Assembly: GCA_032173965.1 (NCBI GenBank) | Contig: JAVUNC010000004.1 | Coordinates: 27,815,001-27,879,000, forward strand | Origin: Sitta carolinensis | Lineage: Eukaryota; Chordata; Aves; Passeriformes; Sittidae | Length of the DNA: 64,000 nucleotides | Direction: 5' to 3' | Shown: in pieces, positions 1 through 12,583 of the stretch | Position numbering within the stretch: position 1 is the first letter of the stretch | Layout of the letters: every line of letters starts with the position of its first letter | The notes under the pieces: generated by a model | Seen by the model: the letters and a program-made list of their open reading frames with translations, nothing else | Databases searched by the model: none | What the model was told of the DNA's origin: nothing | Translations under genes and position numbers: made by a program

Positions 1-1360
1 ATATTTATATATCCCTTCATAATACACCTGTCCTACTTTAGGAACATTTTATGTAACTACATCAAAATGAACATTTAATTCATAACGTTGCGAGTGCTTT
101 TCTTTTATTTTGAGAGCACAGCTATCCAGCAACAATCTAAAGCCAAATAAGCTTTATGAAGTAAAAACATTCATGCTTACTTAGAATCAGAAATACAGGA
201 GAAGATGATTGATCTAGCTCACAAATAAAAAAAGAGAAAGGAATGTCACCATAATGTGGTTGCTTAGAATAGGAGTAATAGGCAGAAACAAAATACTCAC
301 TAGTATGGAAGAGAGAGAAATCCATCTGGAAACTCTGAGAAAAGCTAGAGAAATTTCCCCGTTAAGCTTAATAAGTTGCTTTTAAACTTAATCCTTCTTT
401 CATTTAAGCATTAAATTGAGAAATATTTTCAATAAATTCCCAGATATTCAAAGGGAAAAGGTTTACACATTTCTTCAGCAAACCAAAGGAACAAAAAGCT
501 ACTGTTTTTATTTTAGGGGCAGTACATAGTTGAAAGGTTAATAATTAAAAATACACTTTTATTAAGCACACAAATAAATTAAAATACAGCCAAAGCCAAA
601 AACTTCAAAATTAAAAGATAAAATGATAACTAAAATCCCTGATAGTGTGGAGTAACAGATCTTGAGTTTTCAGGGATTTCTGGAGTTTCCTGAAGACAAA
701 TGTTATAATATTATCAAGGGTCTGTATTACAGAAGGATGGATTTTTCTTTTTTATCAGTTTCAATGCCCCATGATTTTAAAAGTGGAAGCTACAAGACAA
801 AGTGAGGTTCTTCAGAGGAAAGGGGAGATTGATTCTGCTGGAAAAAAAGTATGTCCCAGGGGGAAGAATTACCAAAACTAGCAAGATATAACCAAGTGAA
901 AGGATCACACCAATAGCAAAAGCAAGCCACTAGTAAGAGGTGAAGCAAGCCACAGAGATTGATAAAAGGAGTAGAGAAAAGACACTTAAGTGAAAAAGGT
1001 GATAGAAAACTGGAATTTAAGTCTTAATAGCAGATGATTTTTGCAATTTCACAATAGTAGTAAGGTATTATCAGATGGAGACCCTGAAAACTTTGCATGT
1101 CCTCTTTCAATCAAGAAAATTATGATATCAACCATTAGATGTCTGTATGTTTGATCTTAGTAAGACTTTAATTTCTGGAATGTAAAGAAGAGTTTGAAGA
1201 AGAAGATAATTCTTATTCATTATAATAAATGAAAATTAAATACATTCTAATTAATGTAGAATTATAATACAGATATTGAGAAAATGTGTAACACAAGTTT
1301 GAAAATATGAATTATGACAGATTAATATAACATTCTTCCATAAAGTCATTGTTATATGGG
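1..1360. other. AT-rich non-coding stretch
   Basis: No open frame with protein-like composition, no splice-flanked exon and no recognised repeat was seen here. The sequence is AT-rich with short A and T runs. It is most simply read as intergenic or intronic DNA. Confidence 0.6.
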
Positions 1361-1384
1361 AAAAAAAAAAAAAAAAAAAAAAAA
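1361..1384. repeat. A24 homopolymer
   Basis: Twenty-four uninterrupted A residues lie immediately 5' of the CR1 fragment that follows. CR1 elements do not end in poly(A), so this tract is either an A-tail of something inserted earlier or ordinary slippage growth at the junction. Confidence 0.95.
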
Positions 1385-1385
1385 G

Positions 1386-2031
1386 CAGGATGTGATAAAC
1401 CAAATGAACTTCAGTATGAAATGGAGTGTGTCCTTGTGGCCAGGAGAGTCAATGGTGTTGTCAGGTGCATCAGGAAGAGTGTAGCCAGCAAGTTGAGGGA
1501 GGTGATCCTAATTGGACCTAGTGTTGCCGCAGCTGGAGGCCATATCAATTCCAGTTGTTGCAGTCTAGCAAAACCAAGGATCTACTGGAGAGGGTCCATT
1601 GGAGGGCCATAAAGGTGCTAAGCAGTCTGGAGCATCATTCTTATGAGGAAAGATTTTGGGTCCCAGACCTGTTTAGTCTGGAGAAAAGACTGAAAGCAGG
1701 TTTCATCAATACATGCAAATGTCTCAAAAGTGGGTGCCAAGAGGAAGGTGCCAGACTCTTTTCCACGGTGCCCAGTAACAGGATAGGAAGTCTAGGCTGT
1801 AAACTAAAACACAAGAAATTCCACCTCAACATGAGGAAGAACTTTACATTCTTGAGTGGAACAGCACTCAACAGGCTGTCCAGGGAGGTTGTGACATCTC
1901 CATTTCTGGAGATATTCAAAATCCACCTGGATGCATTTCTGTGTCACCTGCTCTAGGTGACCCTGACTTGGGAGGGGTGCAGGACCAGATGATTTCCAGA
2001 GAACCCTGAAAGTTCTGTGATTTGGTGATTC
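1386..2031 (+). mobile_element. CR1 LINE, 5'-truncated 3' fragment
   Basis: This matches the well-known avian CR1 consensus in sense orientation. It runs from the C-terminal end of the ORF2 reverse transcriptase, past the ORF2 stop, into the short 3' UTR. Recognisable landmarks are the LERV-like segment near 1583, an SYEER-like segment near 1638, an FSLEKR-like segment near 1670 and the typical end around the CTCTAGGTGACC block near 1951. The terminus near 2013-2031 carries the decayed octamer repeats (TTCTGTGA, then TGGTGATT) typical of CR1. Several stops and indels break the frame, so it is a dead copy. It is 5'-truncated, as most CR1 copies are. Domain assignment rests on recognising the consensus, not on a software alignment. 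Confidence 0.9.
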
Positions 2032-5000
2032 AGTCAAGAGTTTAATGTGGCACAACACTGGAAATATTACAAGAGGGAAAATCCTGAGATTAATAGAGGA
2101 ATTATAAGGTGAATAGACAGCTTGCAACAGAGAGCATGCAAATAGGAAAAACTAAAGCAGAAAAGTATCAGGCTGTCTATCAACAAATGAAAGGTCAGCT
2201 GCACTGATCACTGTTATTTAAAAATTTCCTTATTGATATTGGCATGGATATTAGAAACATAATAATGAAGTTTGTGAAAGACACTATGTTGGAAATATCA
2301 TCAAGGAGTGCTAAGAAATAATACAGACAGAACTTATGACCTTGATAATCAAATTAATAAAAATTAAATTAAATATGGGCAGTACAGATATAAAGTCACG
2401 CACTTTGTGATTAACATATAAAACTTTTTGTCGGTAGAATTGTCAACTGAAAATTGAAAAGGAAGAGGACAAGAGTTTTAATATGGGATGTCTAGAGCTG
2501 CCAGCATTTTTTATCTGTGGAAGAGAAATACAAGTGTAAGGTGAATCAGCTGATAAATTTTTCAGTGTAATTAAGGAAATATTACTTCTGTCAAGTATAT
2601 TCATCAGGATAGAGTCTTGGTAGACCAGGTTTGAGAAAAAAGAAGTCAAAAGGAATCAAGCAGAGGAAAGAGATAATGTAATCATGAGAAGAATGTAAGC
2701 AGAAGTTCAGAAATGCACAGGTTTTTATCAAATCCCTAAAATGAATTCCAGGGAAACCAGTTGTATTAAATAAGCCTCAATTGAAAGAGCTTTTTAGAAT
2801 GCTTTCTGTAAACACCTCCCAGTTTTCACTTAGGAAAGAACCTTTTTAATTTACTTCATTTTTTTATAATTATTATGAAAAGAAAGCTAGAGAGGTATGT
2901 CAATAAGTTAGGTAAAGAGTTTATGAGCAGAGCCATACAGAAGATCTGTTGGGGAAAATTCAAGTAAGTTTATAGTGCTGAAATCATTCCATTGCTAAAA
3001 TTCTTCAAAATGCCAAGCAATGCATTATTAACTGTATTCTGCTGAGTGTTACATAAAAACATTCTTCTAGTAGAAATATTGTCAACCACAACACACCAGT
3101 CTGTAAATTGCAACCACTTTGTGAATGGTTAGATGATTTGGAAAACATGAATCCATGTTGCAAAGAGTCATTTTATCATTTATCATGTTATAATTTTCTT
3201 TTTATGGGTTTGCTAAAAAAATTACTGCATTAAAAATAAAGGTGGAAATAAATGGAGTTGTGATGGCTTAATCTGGTGGGATCATCAAGACAGAAAAAAA
3301 AAAAAAAAAACTCATGGGAGGAGAACACAAAGCCAGAATTCAGTATTTTGCTAAATCATCCAAATGTTAGAAAAGGACAGGTAGTCTCAGTGTAGGTTTT
3401 ATTGGATAACCAGATAGATTGAAGTGATAGTCTCCTGATTGAAAGTAAGGAGCACATCTAGCTTGTTTAGGTGCTGTTTTATCTCCTTAAAGCCTTAAAA
3501 CAAGAGAAAACTGTTGAGGGAACAAGGTATTCCAGTGGGAAATTTATTTTCTATTTAGTTTCATTCTGTCAAAATACCTCTATATCAGCTTCCAGAATCA
3601 GGACCTTTGACCTATCCTTCTGGTCTAAACAGAAAGAGAATATTGAACAAAGGATTCAAGCTAAAGCTGAATGAATATTAAAGGAAATAGGCTGGAATTG
3701 GAAAAAAATAAAGAATGGTACACTTGTCTTGATTTCCCCAAGCAGATACATTACCAAGGAAATGTTTTTTAACACATTTTAAAAAACCCCCAAAAAACAA
3801 AACAAAATCAAACCAAAACAAAACCAAAAATCAGGAAGAGGAAGAATGTGCACAGGATTCTGTTGATTTGACCCTTTGTTTCATGTCTTTTCTATCTTTT
3901 GAGTCAAATAATAGACATAGATTTGTTTTGAAAACACCAGTACACATTTTTAAATGTATAATTTTAATGTATAAAGCAGATGACAAGAACAGTACTTTGA
4001 CCAATAAACAAGAGGTGGCCTGAGGAATATAAGGTAATATCTGGGACATGGAAAGTCCTCTGCCAGGGACTGAGCTTGAGTTGTTTGAGAAGTGGGAGGA
4101 CATAAGAGGAGGAACAAGCATGCTAGATTTGTTTGGGTTTTTTTTAATTTTTTACTGCCCAAGATGAAATCATATCCAATAGTTAAGATTCTGCACTTAC
4201 ATGTAGTAGCACATGCATTTTAAATATGTTCATTTGATTGAATGTACACGGTTCATCTCTGTAATAGTCAGGGTAGTCTCCTTTCTGAACATATAGTCAT
4301 ATTTCTACCTGAAAGCAGAGACCAAAATTGTATTAATCCAATTGTAAAATCAGTTACTTTTAACTTGACTACTAAAAGACTAAAAGAGTGCTGGACTCTA
4401 ATACATTATTTATATTTACTGATATCAGTTCCACTGCTGTGGACTTGTGTGTTATAACATTGAAAAGTTCAATTGAAACATTTATTCAATCATATTTCTC
4501 AGTTAATACTGTGAAGAGTTTTGCTCTTAAATCTAAGAATCCCTGCCTCAGCTCTTTATATAAAACACTACAATTGACACTTTATTTAGTAATTCTGGTG
4601 TGGCAATTAAAAAAATAACTAGTCATATTTTTAAAGTCTGCCAATATTGGAATGGACTTAGCAATGCAATGGTTATTTTACCTTGAAATAAGCATATGCC
4701 TACTGTTCCACTTAACATATTTGTATGACTATAAATAGAAGCAGTAACAAAGCTTACACATTTTTACAATACGTTGATGGTATATGTATTTAAAACACTA
4801 CAGAAAGTTGAAAAATATTTCTGTGTATTCTTCATTTTTCCCATTATTTCCATATGATACACACTGGATTTTCTTGTAGTGGCACTTGCTTGAAACAGCT
4901 CATGGTATTGTTTTTTATCCTTTTGCTTTTTCACCTGAAACACTCCTGGTGCCAGTATTGCTTCAAGCTCTTTAAAAGTAATGGTTAAGGGCCAGAAGTG

Positions 5001-8000
5001 CAAAGACAAGGACAAAACACTGTTGCTTCAGGGCTCTATTCAATTCTCTTTAATCAGGCAGAGTTGCCATTGAAATCAGTGACAGCTCTGCTTGAATAAG
5101 AAGGGCTGGATAGGGATTTCAGTACTATAAGCATGCAACTTAACAATCTGCCCTACATGGCAGATAAGGACTAGCAAAGGAAGAACAAAGAGTTTCTCTC
5201 ATTTAAAAAACACTCTTTATATTCCATTTCTGTGGAATCGAAATAAAGCTGTAAATTTTTTTGAGAAACGTTTTCTTTTCTCTCTTACTTCTCTGTAAAC
5301 ATATAAACAATGCAGCCAAAATCCCTCATCCCTATTCCTATACATCTCTTCCTGTATCATGCCCACTTTTGTACAGGTGAGCTTTCCCATCTAAGAAACT
5401 TTCCTCTCATGGCTAAAAGAGAATAAGGAGGAACCTAAGTGCACTAACATGACCTAATGTAACCTAAGTACTCTGATAATGTACTCCATAGTTTAAAAAT
5501 CTTTCTTCTTAGCAGAAAAGTAAAAAAGTCTACATTATATTTTGAAACCAGAGGATATTCCCCAGCAAACTACTTTGAGAGCCACTGAGTCATGACTTAA
5601 GTCACATTTTTAGTGCACTCTTAATTAGTACCATGGGAATAAAATGCCAATGCTTTATAAAATAAAGACAATAAAGACAAATAGCAACTTGGTGCTCTCC
5701 TGATTTTAAAATATACATTTTTTTATATCCTTTTATTTTCTCAGATATAATAAGTCTTTGTGAAAAATATTGTAACTTTAAAACACTGAGAAACAGCCTC
5801 AAGTGTGAATTTCCATGCTGCTAAATATATTGTCCTCATTTACTGACATGAAGAGTCACTTGGCAGTCTCTGGTGCAATAGAATTATAGATTATGCAATT
5901 CTTAATCAGCTGTGTAAGGCACAAGCTTTCCTCACCCAATTGTACCAGTTCAATTTAGGTCATTAAAACTGCCACAAGGCAGCTTTCCTCCTCTGGCATT
6001 GACTGTCTGGAAAGACATGATTTTTCAGCAGTACAAGTCAGCAGTCACCTGCTGAGAGAGCCGGTGTGACTTTTAAAAGCTGGTTCAGCACAAGAAGAAA
6101 AAGAGAGCTGACACTAACTGTAGTTGTCAGAAACTCAGGTACTGAGCTTTTAAACATCTCAGAAAATCAAACTGGAATGGAGAAAAGAAAAAGAAAAAAA
6201 AAAAAAAAAGGAGAATTAAACAAATTAAACAAACGGGGGAAAAAATAAGCTTAGCAAAGATAACAGAAGGGAGAAAAATTAAAAGAGGAGGATATTGAAA
6301 AATAAACCAACAAAATATATCTGTTCATACTTAAAAAGGAGTTCCAAAGCTTAAAGTTATAAGTAATACTTCTCAATTAAAATTGATATTTTAGGTTTAA
6401 CACTGTATGGAATTGATGTCTCTCCATTGAAATCATATGAATTTCTCTGTTAACCTCGGTCTATTGGGGTGTAGTCTCAAACAAGTGCAGAACCAGAATA
6501 GTTTGATAAAAAAGAAGACCCAAAACCCCCCCAGAACAATAGATGAGTAAATGTATGTAAATATTAATTATTTATATATACCTACATGAATTTTCCAAGG
6601 ATGCATCTGCCCTATTCACCTGCAGTTTCACAGGTGATATGCACTCTTGTTAAACCATTGTATGGTGGCAAAAAGTAACTTAACACTGTATAAATAGATA
6701 GAACCCATTTTATCAAAGAACCTACACACAATATGCTAATATTTTGTTTGCAAGCACATCTACAGAAACAAAGTACATGATAATAACCATGAGTACCGGG
6801 CATTAATTCGAGCTGACATTTCTTTTCCTAGGCAAGCTAAAAATATTAGTAAATACAAACAGCTTATTTTGGATGAAACAAGGAGGAACTGTTTACCATG
6901 GAGGGCAGCAGCAGAGAGAGGAAGAGAGATTTATGTTCCAAAATTCAGCTTCTGAATAAAAAGCAAGACTCCTACATATCAAAGATAGTGGATGAATTCA
7001 CAATTGATTTATTTTTTACTAATTATTTCATAATAAGCTCTAGAAAAAATCTCTTGCAAATCAATTGACTAGAATTATTTTTTAAGACAGGAAATAGGTC
7101 AAATGAATTGTTTGTGGAACATTGGTTTTCTGTGAGTCAGTTGTCCTGCCTCAAGGCTGGTATTTTAATTGCGTCCGAGCATTGTAGTAGTTTTCCAAGA
7201 TGGAAAAAGTATGCAGCTCTTGAGATCTCCTCTACAACAAACAAGAATAATATTAATTAGTAAAGGTAAAATGGATCTAAAGAGAGAATGGAATTTTTTA
7301 ATCTGATGCTGAAGATTTGTGTTAAACAGAATCAGGCAAAGATGGAATGAAGGTAGCAAAATTGAAATCGTCAGCTCTAGTGATAGCTGTTTTAGAGGGA
7401 GAAAGGGTGAAAAAATCAGGTGAATTCTCAGTTACTGGGTCATTCTCATGTACAGGTTTGAATATATAAATAATAGCTTATTCAACACTCTGGCATTAGC
7501 ACAAGGGCATTCAGAAGAAGCATGGTATGGATATAGATTAAAATATCTAAGAAAAAAACATTGCGATTTTAGGTAGGCTTACATCTGAAGTCAGAAATAT
7601 AACAAAAGGGCTAGAGTTCAAGGAGGAGATTTATCAAAGATAAATTGATGATGGTATAATTTCTGATGATAAGACAAAGAAGACGAATTGAAGAATATTC
7701 AAATATTCCATACTTTAAAATGTACAGAATTCTAAAGATTCTACATGGTTTTCTTTTTCTCCCAAATCTAAATAATTTAGACTTCTGGGTTGAATGAGAA
7801 AAAAAAGAGCAGTTTTGGCACCAAGATACAATTTACCTGTTTCAGAGTGTGAAAGTTCCTCTCTCAATTGACCTATATTCGAACTTTGTTTTAGACTTGG
7901 CACACACCTAGATCCATCAATTGATTTTCAGAGGATAGTGGTTAGTTACTGAAAAGTGTTTATGTTCCAGAGTCAAGTTTCATAATCCAAAGGAAAACTC

Positions 8001-9605
8001 TAACTAGAACAGCCATACTGTGTCAGAACAAAGACTCTTCCTGACACTGTCTTATGCACTGGCTGATACAAATTGTTGCACTACGCATGGTCTCTTTAGT
8101 GCCACACTTTGTTTTCCTATATTTGCCATCTCCAGAAGTACAACACCCTCTCTCCCCTTTTTTTTTTTTATCAGTTATCTGAGGAAATCGAGATCCCTTA
8201 AGATTAGTTTGTTTCCCTCAATTTTATTTTTATGCTTCTCATTTGGGAACAGAAGATATTTAAATATTTTTCATTGAGATTATTGTGTGTTGCTGATTGG
8301 AATGAGTAAGAACTCAGGACATTAGTAGTCAGACTTTCCAGGGTGCTCTGCCTAATCCCCCATATATTACCTGGTTTTTGGCTGAGGGATGACAGCTTAT
8401 TTTTTGACTTGTGTACTCATTGTTTGCTCAGCCCTAAGGAGAAAACGAGCAGGAACAATGGTAGATGAAGATGTCAAAGTGAATAAAACAGCTCTATAGC
8501 AAAGAAGCCTGCTCTAGTCCTGTTCTGTCTCTTTAAACTATTTGTGACCCATCACCATGATACCCACTATTATGATTAATATCTTCATCAGACTTCTTTT
8601 CTATCACCTTCCAAAAGTTTTAAGACTGTCTGCATCCGACCTTTATGGAGGAAAACTTCTGAAAATCTACAGTAGCTTTTGCATTCAAGAATACTGAAGG
8701 CCAACATGCAAGCAAAACTGCAAAGTTACAATTCCCTAATCATCCAGCAGACTTGGTAATGTACAGCACCTCTTTGATGTTTGCAGACAATGTGCTAAAC
8801 TGAAGAGAATGGACTGAGGTACCCAAAGGAATTCAGTGTATTTATAGAGTGTTTTCTTTGCTCTCCTATTTGTAATTCATCCTGCTTCATCTAGGGATTC
8901 AGTAAACATAGATTTGCTTCAATGGCCTAAAGAGAATAGAAGCTTCCCAAAGACAAGTTCTTTTATTTAGCAAAAAGTGTAATAGTAAGATCTATGTACT
9001 GTCACATCTCACAGAATCACCCTAATAGCATTTTGATTGCAATAGAAAAAAAAAAAAAAAAAAACCAAAACCAAAAACCCCCAAAACAAAACAAAAAAAA
9101 ACCCACAAAACTAATCACAATATTTATTAAATTAAAAATGTTAAACCTAAACTTTGATAAGTAATAGTGTTTAATGCAAGGGGATATTTGGATGATGCTA
9201 TTTCTCAATACATTCAACCATTTCAAGTTTATAAAATGACAAAGAATTTTTCTTGACTGTTAGATACTAGCAATATATATGTATATACACAGAAAAAAAT
9301 TATCCATAGAAGAATGCAGCAGTATCTTGTGTAACTAACAGATTGCACTAAAGTCTATATATTTCAAATTTGCCTCATAAAACAGCAATTAACATTTATT
9401 GTAGCTAAATTTATTGTTTCACAAAATGGCCTGAAGTTTGCTTACTAACAATCATATGAATAGCAGGAGTATATCAGGTGAAGTCATGAAGTTTTCATCA
9501 GTTATGGGCTTTGACATAAGGAGAAATTTGGAGTGAAAGGAATTCATTGGGATTCTAAAGAGCAATAAACTTACACTCTTCATGAGGTAAAAATATTTAG
9601 CTTGT
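2032..9605. other. AT-rich non-coding stretch with simple repeats
   Basis: No convincing gene was found. Small features are A17 at 3294-3310, an A/C-rich stretch at 3781-3831, an A-rich tract near 6182-6210, a T run near 8158-8170 and an A-then-ACC-rich tract at 9044-9110. The short open frames scattered here have the composition expected of translated AT-rich DNA. Confidence 0.6.
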
Positions 9606-10000
9606 TGTCATGGTTTAATCCATTTGACACCTAAACACCACCCAGATGCTTGTTCACTCTCCCACAGAATAATGGGGAAGAGAATTAGAAGAGTAAAATG
9701 AGGAAACTCACAGGTTGAGATAAAGACACTTTAGTAGGGAAAGTAGAAACTGTATGTGAAGCAAAACAAAGCAAGGAACTCATTCACCACTTTCCATGGA
9801 CAGGCAGATAGATGTTCAGCCATCTCCTGGAAATCAAGGCTCCATCACAAGCAACTGTGAATTTGGTAGACAAATGACTCCAAGGGTTCCTGACTCTTCT
9901 GAGCATGACTCCACATGGTGTGGAATTCCCCTTCGTTCAGCTGGGTTCAGCTGTCCCTGTTGTGTCCCCTTTTTGGGGACTGTAATGGCTGACACTCTCC
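9606..10000 (-). mobile_element. ERV LTR fragment, avian ERVL-type
   Basis: Read on the plus strand it starts TGTCATGGTTTAA. It then follows the reverse complement of a common avian LTR: a GGGGAAGAGAATTAGAAG-type block, the block ending AGGTTGAGATAAAGACAC near 9730, and a block around CCACATGGTGTGGAATTCCC near 9910-9930. The LTR therefore runs on the minus strand, and 9606 is its 3' end. It is the same broad family as the LTR at 41013-41650, in opposite orientation and more diverged. The 5' (right) end fades and the boundary at about 10000 is approximate. No internal viral sequence adjoins it, so it is a solo or truncated LTR. Confidence 0.75.
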
Positions 10001-11119
10001 ACAACACATGATTAAGGCAAACCTGGCACAAGACAGGGTTCTGATTGTAAGCCATATGATTCTGAATATATCTAATACTATTAAAAGCAAAAAGCAACCA
10101 GCAAGCCAAGAGAAGCAATCATGACTGCAGTAAAGACAAAAATGGCATCGATTCAAAGGCCACAAGGAATATAATTGGTTTGTTCTGTTTTAATTACTCA
10201 AAAATATTTGAACTTAAACTTTCTAAAGTTCAAAGCAGGCACACAACTTTATATATGCAATATAGAATGATAAAACTTGCTGACAGTTGGATGTGCTCAT
10301 TAGGAATCTTAAGTCAGCAGCACTACTTTCAAAAACAGAACTGTTAATATGCAGACTTCAGCTGAAGGAATAAATCAAATAAATCAAATATTTAGCTTGA
10401 TACATGTAGTCATTTTTCTATCTATGCAGTATATTTTCAGATCACAGCTCCTTTGGATTTATTAATTATTCCAATATATTCACCAAATGCCTTATGAAAT
10501 TGTATATTATATGAAATACAAATAAAGAATCAGAAGCCAGGCATATCTGGTTCATAGCTACTCTATGCGTCTGAAATCTTTTGTCAAGAGAGCTGTCCCA
10601 ACTCATTAAATCAAAAAGAGGTTAATAGGGAAACCAGCATTAATAAGCCAACAAAATCCCTTTTACACTTTTCTAGAATGATCAACACCTCTGAACAATG
10701 TCATTCATTGTGGACAAAGATTGTTAGCCTACTGATATCAAAGGCTAGGCTAAGACAGGAAAATATCCACAAAACAACTAATGGATTAGAAACTTATTAT
10801 ACTAATATCTGGGCACATAGAAATTATCCAGTGAAATGTATTTAATGCTTTGTATTTAAATTATCTTATTGAAAATAAGATAATTTAGAATAATATTAGA
10901 GATATGGTAGCTGGGAAGGTAACAAAGTTAGAACTCCTATCTGTGTAATTTTCTTACATTTACAGAGCTCTCAGTCTTCACTTTACTTATAATTGGTCAC
11001 TCACATTTGCTATCTAGGACACTTTCCCTGTGCTTCCTGTAAAATTATCTACTGATAAGTCAAGCATTCAGAAGCTTAATGCTGTGACAGCCAGGCTTGT
11101 ATTTTCAGTTTTGCATAAG
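10001..11119. other. AT-rich non-coding stretch
   Basis: No gene or recognised repeat was seen, apart from a tandem pair of AAATCAAATA-like units near 10374-10393 and the short perfect hairpin at 10857-10887. The right edge of the LTR before it may extend into the first hundred bases. Confidence 0.55.
10857..10887. repeat. Perfect short inverted repeat, 14-bp arms
   Basis: The arms are TAAATTATCTTATT (10857-10870) and AATAAGATAATTTA (10874-10887), exact reverse complements separated by GAA. It is AT-rich with no T-tract context that would make it a terminator. It probably arose by local template switching or is a chance AT palindrome. Confidence 0.85.
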
Positions 11120-11135
11120 GCATTGCAGACTCCTC
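11120..11135 (+). repeat. Left flanking direct repeat of LTR-like element
   Basis: GCATTGCAGACTCCTC here is repeated exactly at 12568-12583, just outside the element's other end. The match continues three more bases (TGT), but on this side those belong to the element's own TG terminus. It behaves like a target-site duplication, though 16 bp is far longer than the 4-6 bp made by retroviral integrases. Confidence 0.85.
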
Positions 11136-12567
11136 TGTCGTGGTTTGACCAGCCCATGGAAGCGAGCTGCCTGGTTTTGAGACTGGCATTTTTTTGGACC
11201 CATGGGAAAGCATTTTCTAGTTCTTATTACCTTTGAAAGAAGCCCGGAAGCTCTTTTCCTTCTGGCTGTTGGGAGAAAGCATCTCTGCCCTCTCGGCCCT
11301 GGGCCGAGTGGAGGGAGGCCATGCATGGCAGGCAGGCTCGCTGATTTGGGAACATCTGCCAGCACAGAGTCTGCTCTGCTGCTGGCCCCAGCTGAACCTG
11401 CCTCTGGGAGCCTGGGCAGAGAGGGGGGAGCACGATGAGGCAGGATGAGCACCTGATGAGACCGAGGGGTGGAAAGGAATTTTGGGAATCTGTCCAACTT
11501 TTCCTCCTGGCTGCAAACGACCATTGGGCGGCTGCCTTTGGGCCTGGCCCCTCTGAGAGCTGCCCCACCTCAGCATGGCTGTGAAATGTGACACCATGGA
11601 CTGCCCGGCCTGGCCGAGATCCTGGCACAGCCCCAGCACGGACACTGTCTTTTATTAACTCTTTCAGTGCACCAGTGCACAGATGGGACTTGGAAAGCCT
11701 CCATCCTCTCTCCAGTGAGAGAAAATTAGAATACAGATGTGTAAAGACCACATGAAGTATCAAAATCAGTCAAGAAGGAGTGAAAGTCCAGGTGGAAGGA
11801 GTGTGGGAAGTTGCTTTTGAGCTCTAAAAACTCTTGTGAGCTATGGGAATTTGCTATCATATATTGAGATATTTCCTTTAAACCATAAAGAAATATGGGG
11901 GAGATAAAAGAGTTCCAATTGTAGACCTGAGCAAAGAGTGAAATGTTGAGGGGACTGTTGATCTCATGAGAAGTTGAACAGAGAGATGAAGTGATAAAAA
12001 CTCTTTGCCCTTGAAGAAGAAGAAATGAGTCTCTGTTCCTTGGAGGTGAAGGTGGTCCCAAAGATAAATAAAGAGAACCTTTGTTTTGAACATGTTTATC
12101 TTTAAAATGAGACCCCATACATCGATGTAGCCCAGAGACACAACTGTGAACATGGGAGGAGTTTCATGAACACAAAGAATCTGGGCAGTTGCTGTTCATG
12201 AAGACTGGATCTATGAGAGAACTCTTTTCTTGTGGGGAAATTGACCATAGCGAACCAGAGGTGCTTTCCTACCTGAGTGAGCTGAAGAAAGATTGTTTTA
12301 GAGGTGGAAAACTGATTGAGATTTCTAAGTGTTGTTTTCTTTACACTGTTGGTTAGGAGAAAAGAAGGGTTGGGGAGGGATGAAGAGTGTTTTGAAGGTT
12401 TCATTCTCATTCTTGTTGTTTTCCTTTCTTTTAGTGTTAGTTAATAAAGCCTTATTACTTTTAAACTTAAGCCTGCTTTGCTCTTGATTGGAGAAATTTC
12501 AAATTGGCAAACCCAAACCAAAACAGAAATTGGTGTTTCTGCCCGGTTTCGAAATGAAACCACAACA
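11136..12567 (+). mobile_element. Long LTR-like element (probable ERV solo LTR)
   Basis: The left end is TGTCGTGGTTT and the right end AAACCACAACA; these are inverted copies with one mismatch in 11, and give TG...CA termini. The right part looks like an avian ERV R-U5: AATAAA at 12443-12448, a pyrimidine/CTT-rich stretch and a U5-like segment with GGCAAACCCAAACC near 12508. About 11240-11640 is distinctly GC-rich, unlike its surroundings, which leaves long stop-free frames on both strands that are not genes. No gag or pol sequence is present inside. At 1432 bp it is long for an LTR. Perfect 16-bp direct repeats flank it. The LTR-like ends and polyadenylation region are directly visible; the ERV assignment is inference. 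Confidence 0.65.
12443..12448 (+). promoter_or_regulatory. Polyadenylation signal in LTR
   Basis: This is a canonical AATAAA about 120 bp before the element's right end. It is followed by a T- and GC-mixed stretch, as expected at the R/U5 part of a retroviral LTR. It supports plus-strand orientation of the element. Confidence 0.55.
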
Positions 12568-12583
12568 GCATTGCAGACTCCTC
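12568..12583 (+). repeat. Right flanking direct repeat of LTR-like element
   Basis: This is an exact second copy of GCATTGCAGACTCCTC, directly after the AAACCACAACA terminus. Removing the element and one copy leaves a continuous sequence that reads as an ordinary empty site. Confidence 0.85.

Noticed and set aside
1349..2127. Open frames across the first CR1, including minus-strand frames
   Set aside because: The plus frames are pieces of decayed CR1 ORF2 and its 3' UTR; the minus ones are antisense shadows.
7715..7921. Minus-strand frame with a possible donor (CAG then GTAAAT) at about 7840
   Set aside because: The acceptor side is weak (no pyrimidine tract) and no neighbouring exon was found.
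11105..11763. Longest open frames of the window (up to 178 codons) on both strands
   Set aside because: They overlap in several frames over the GC-rich part of an LTR-like element, have no recognisable domain and reflect low stop density there rather than coding.
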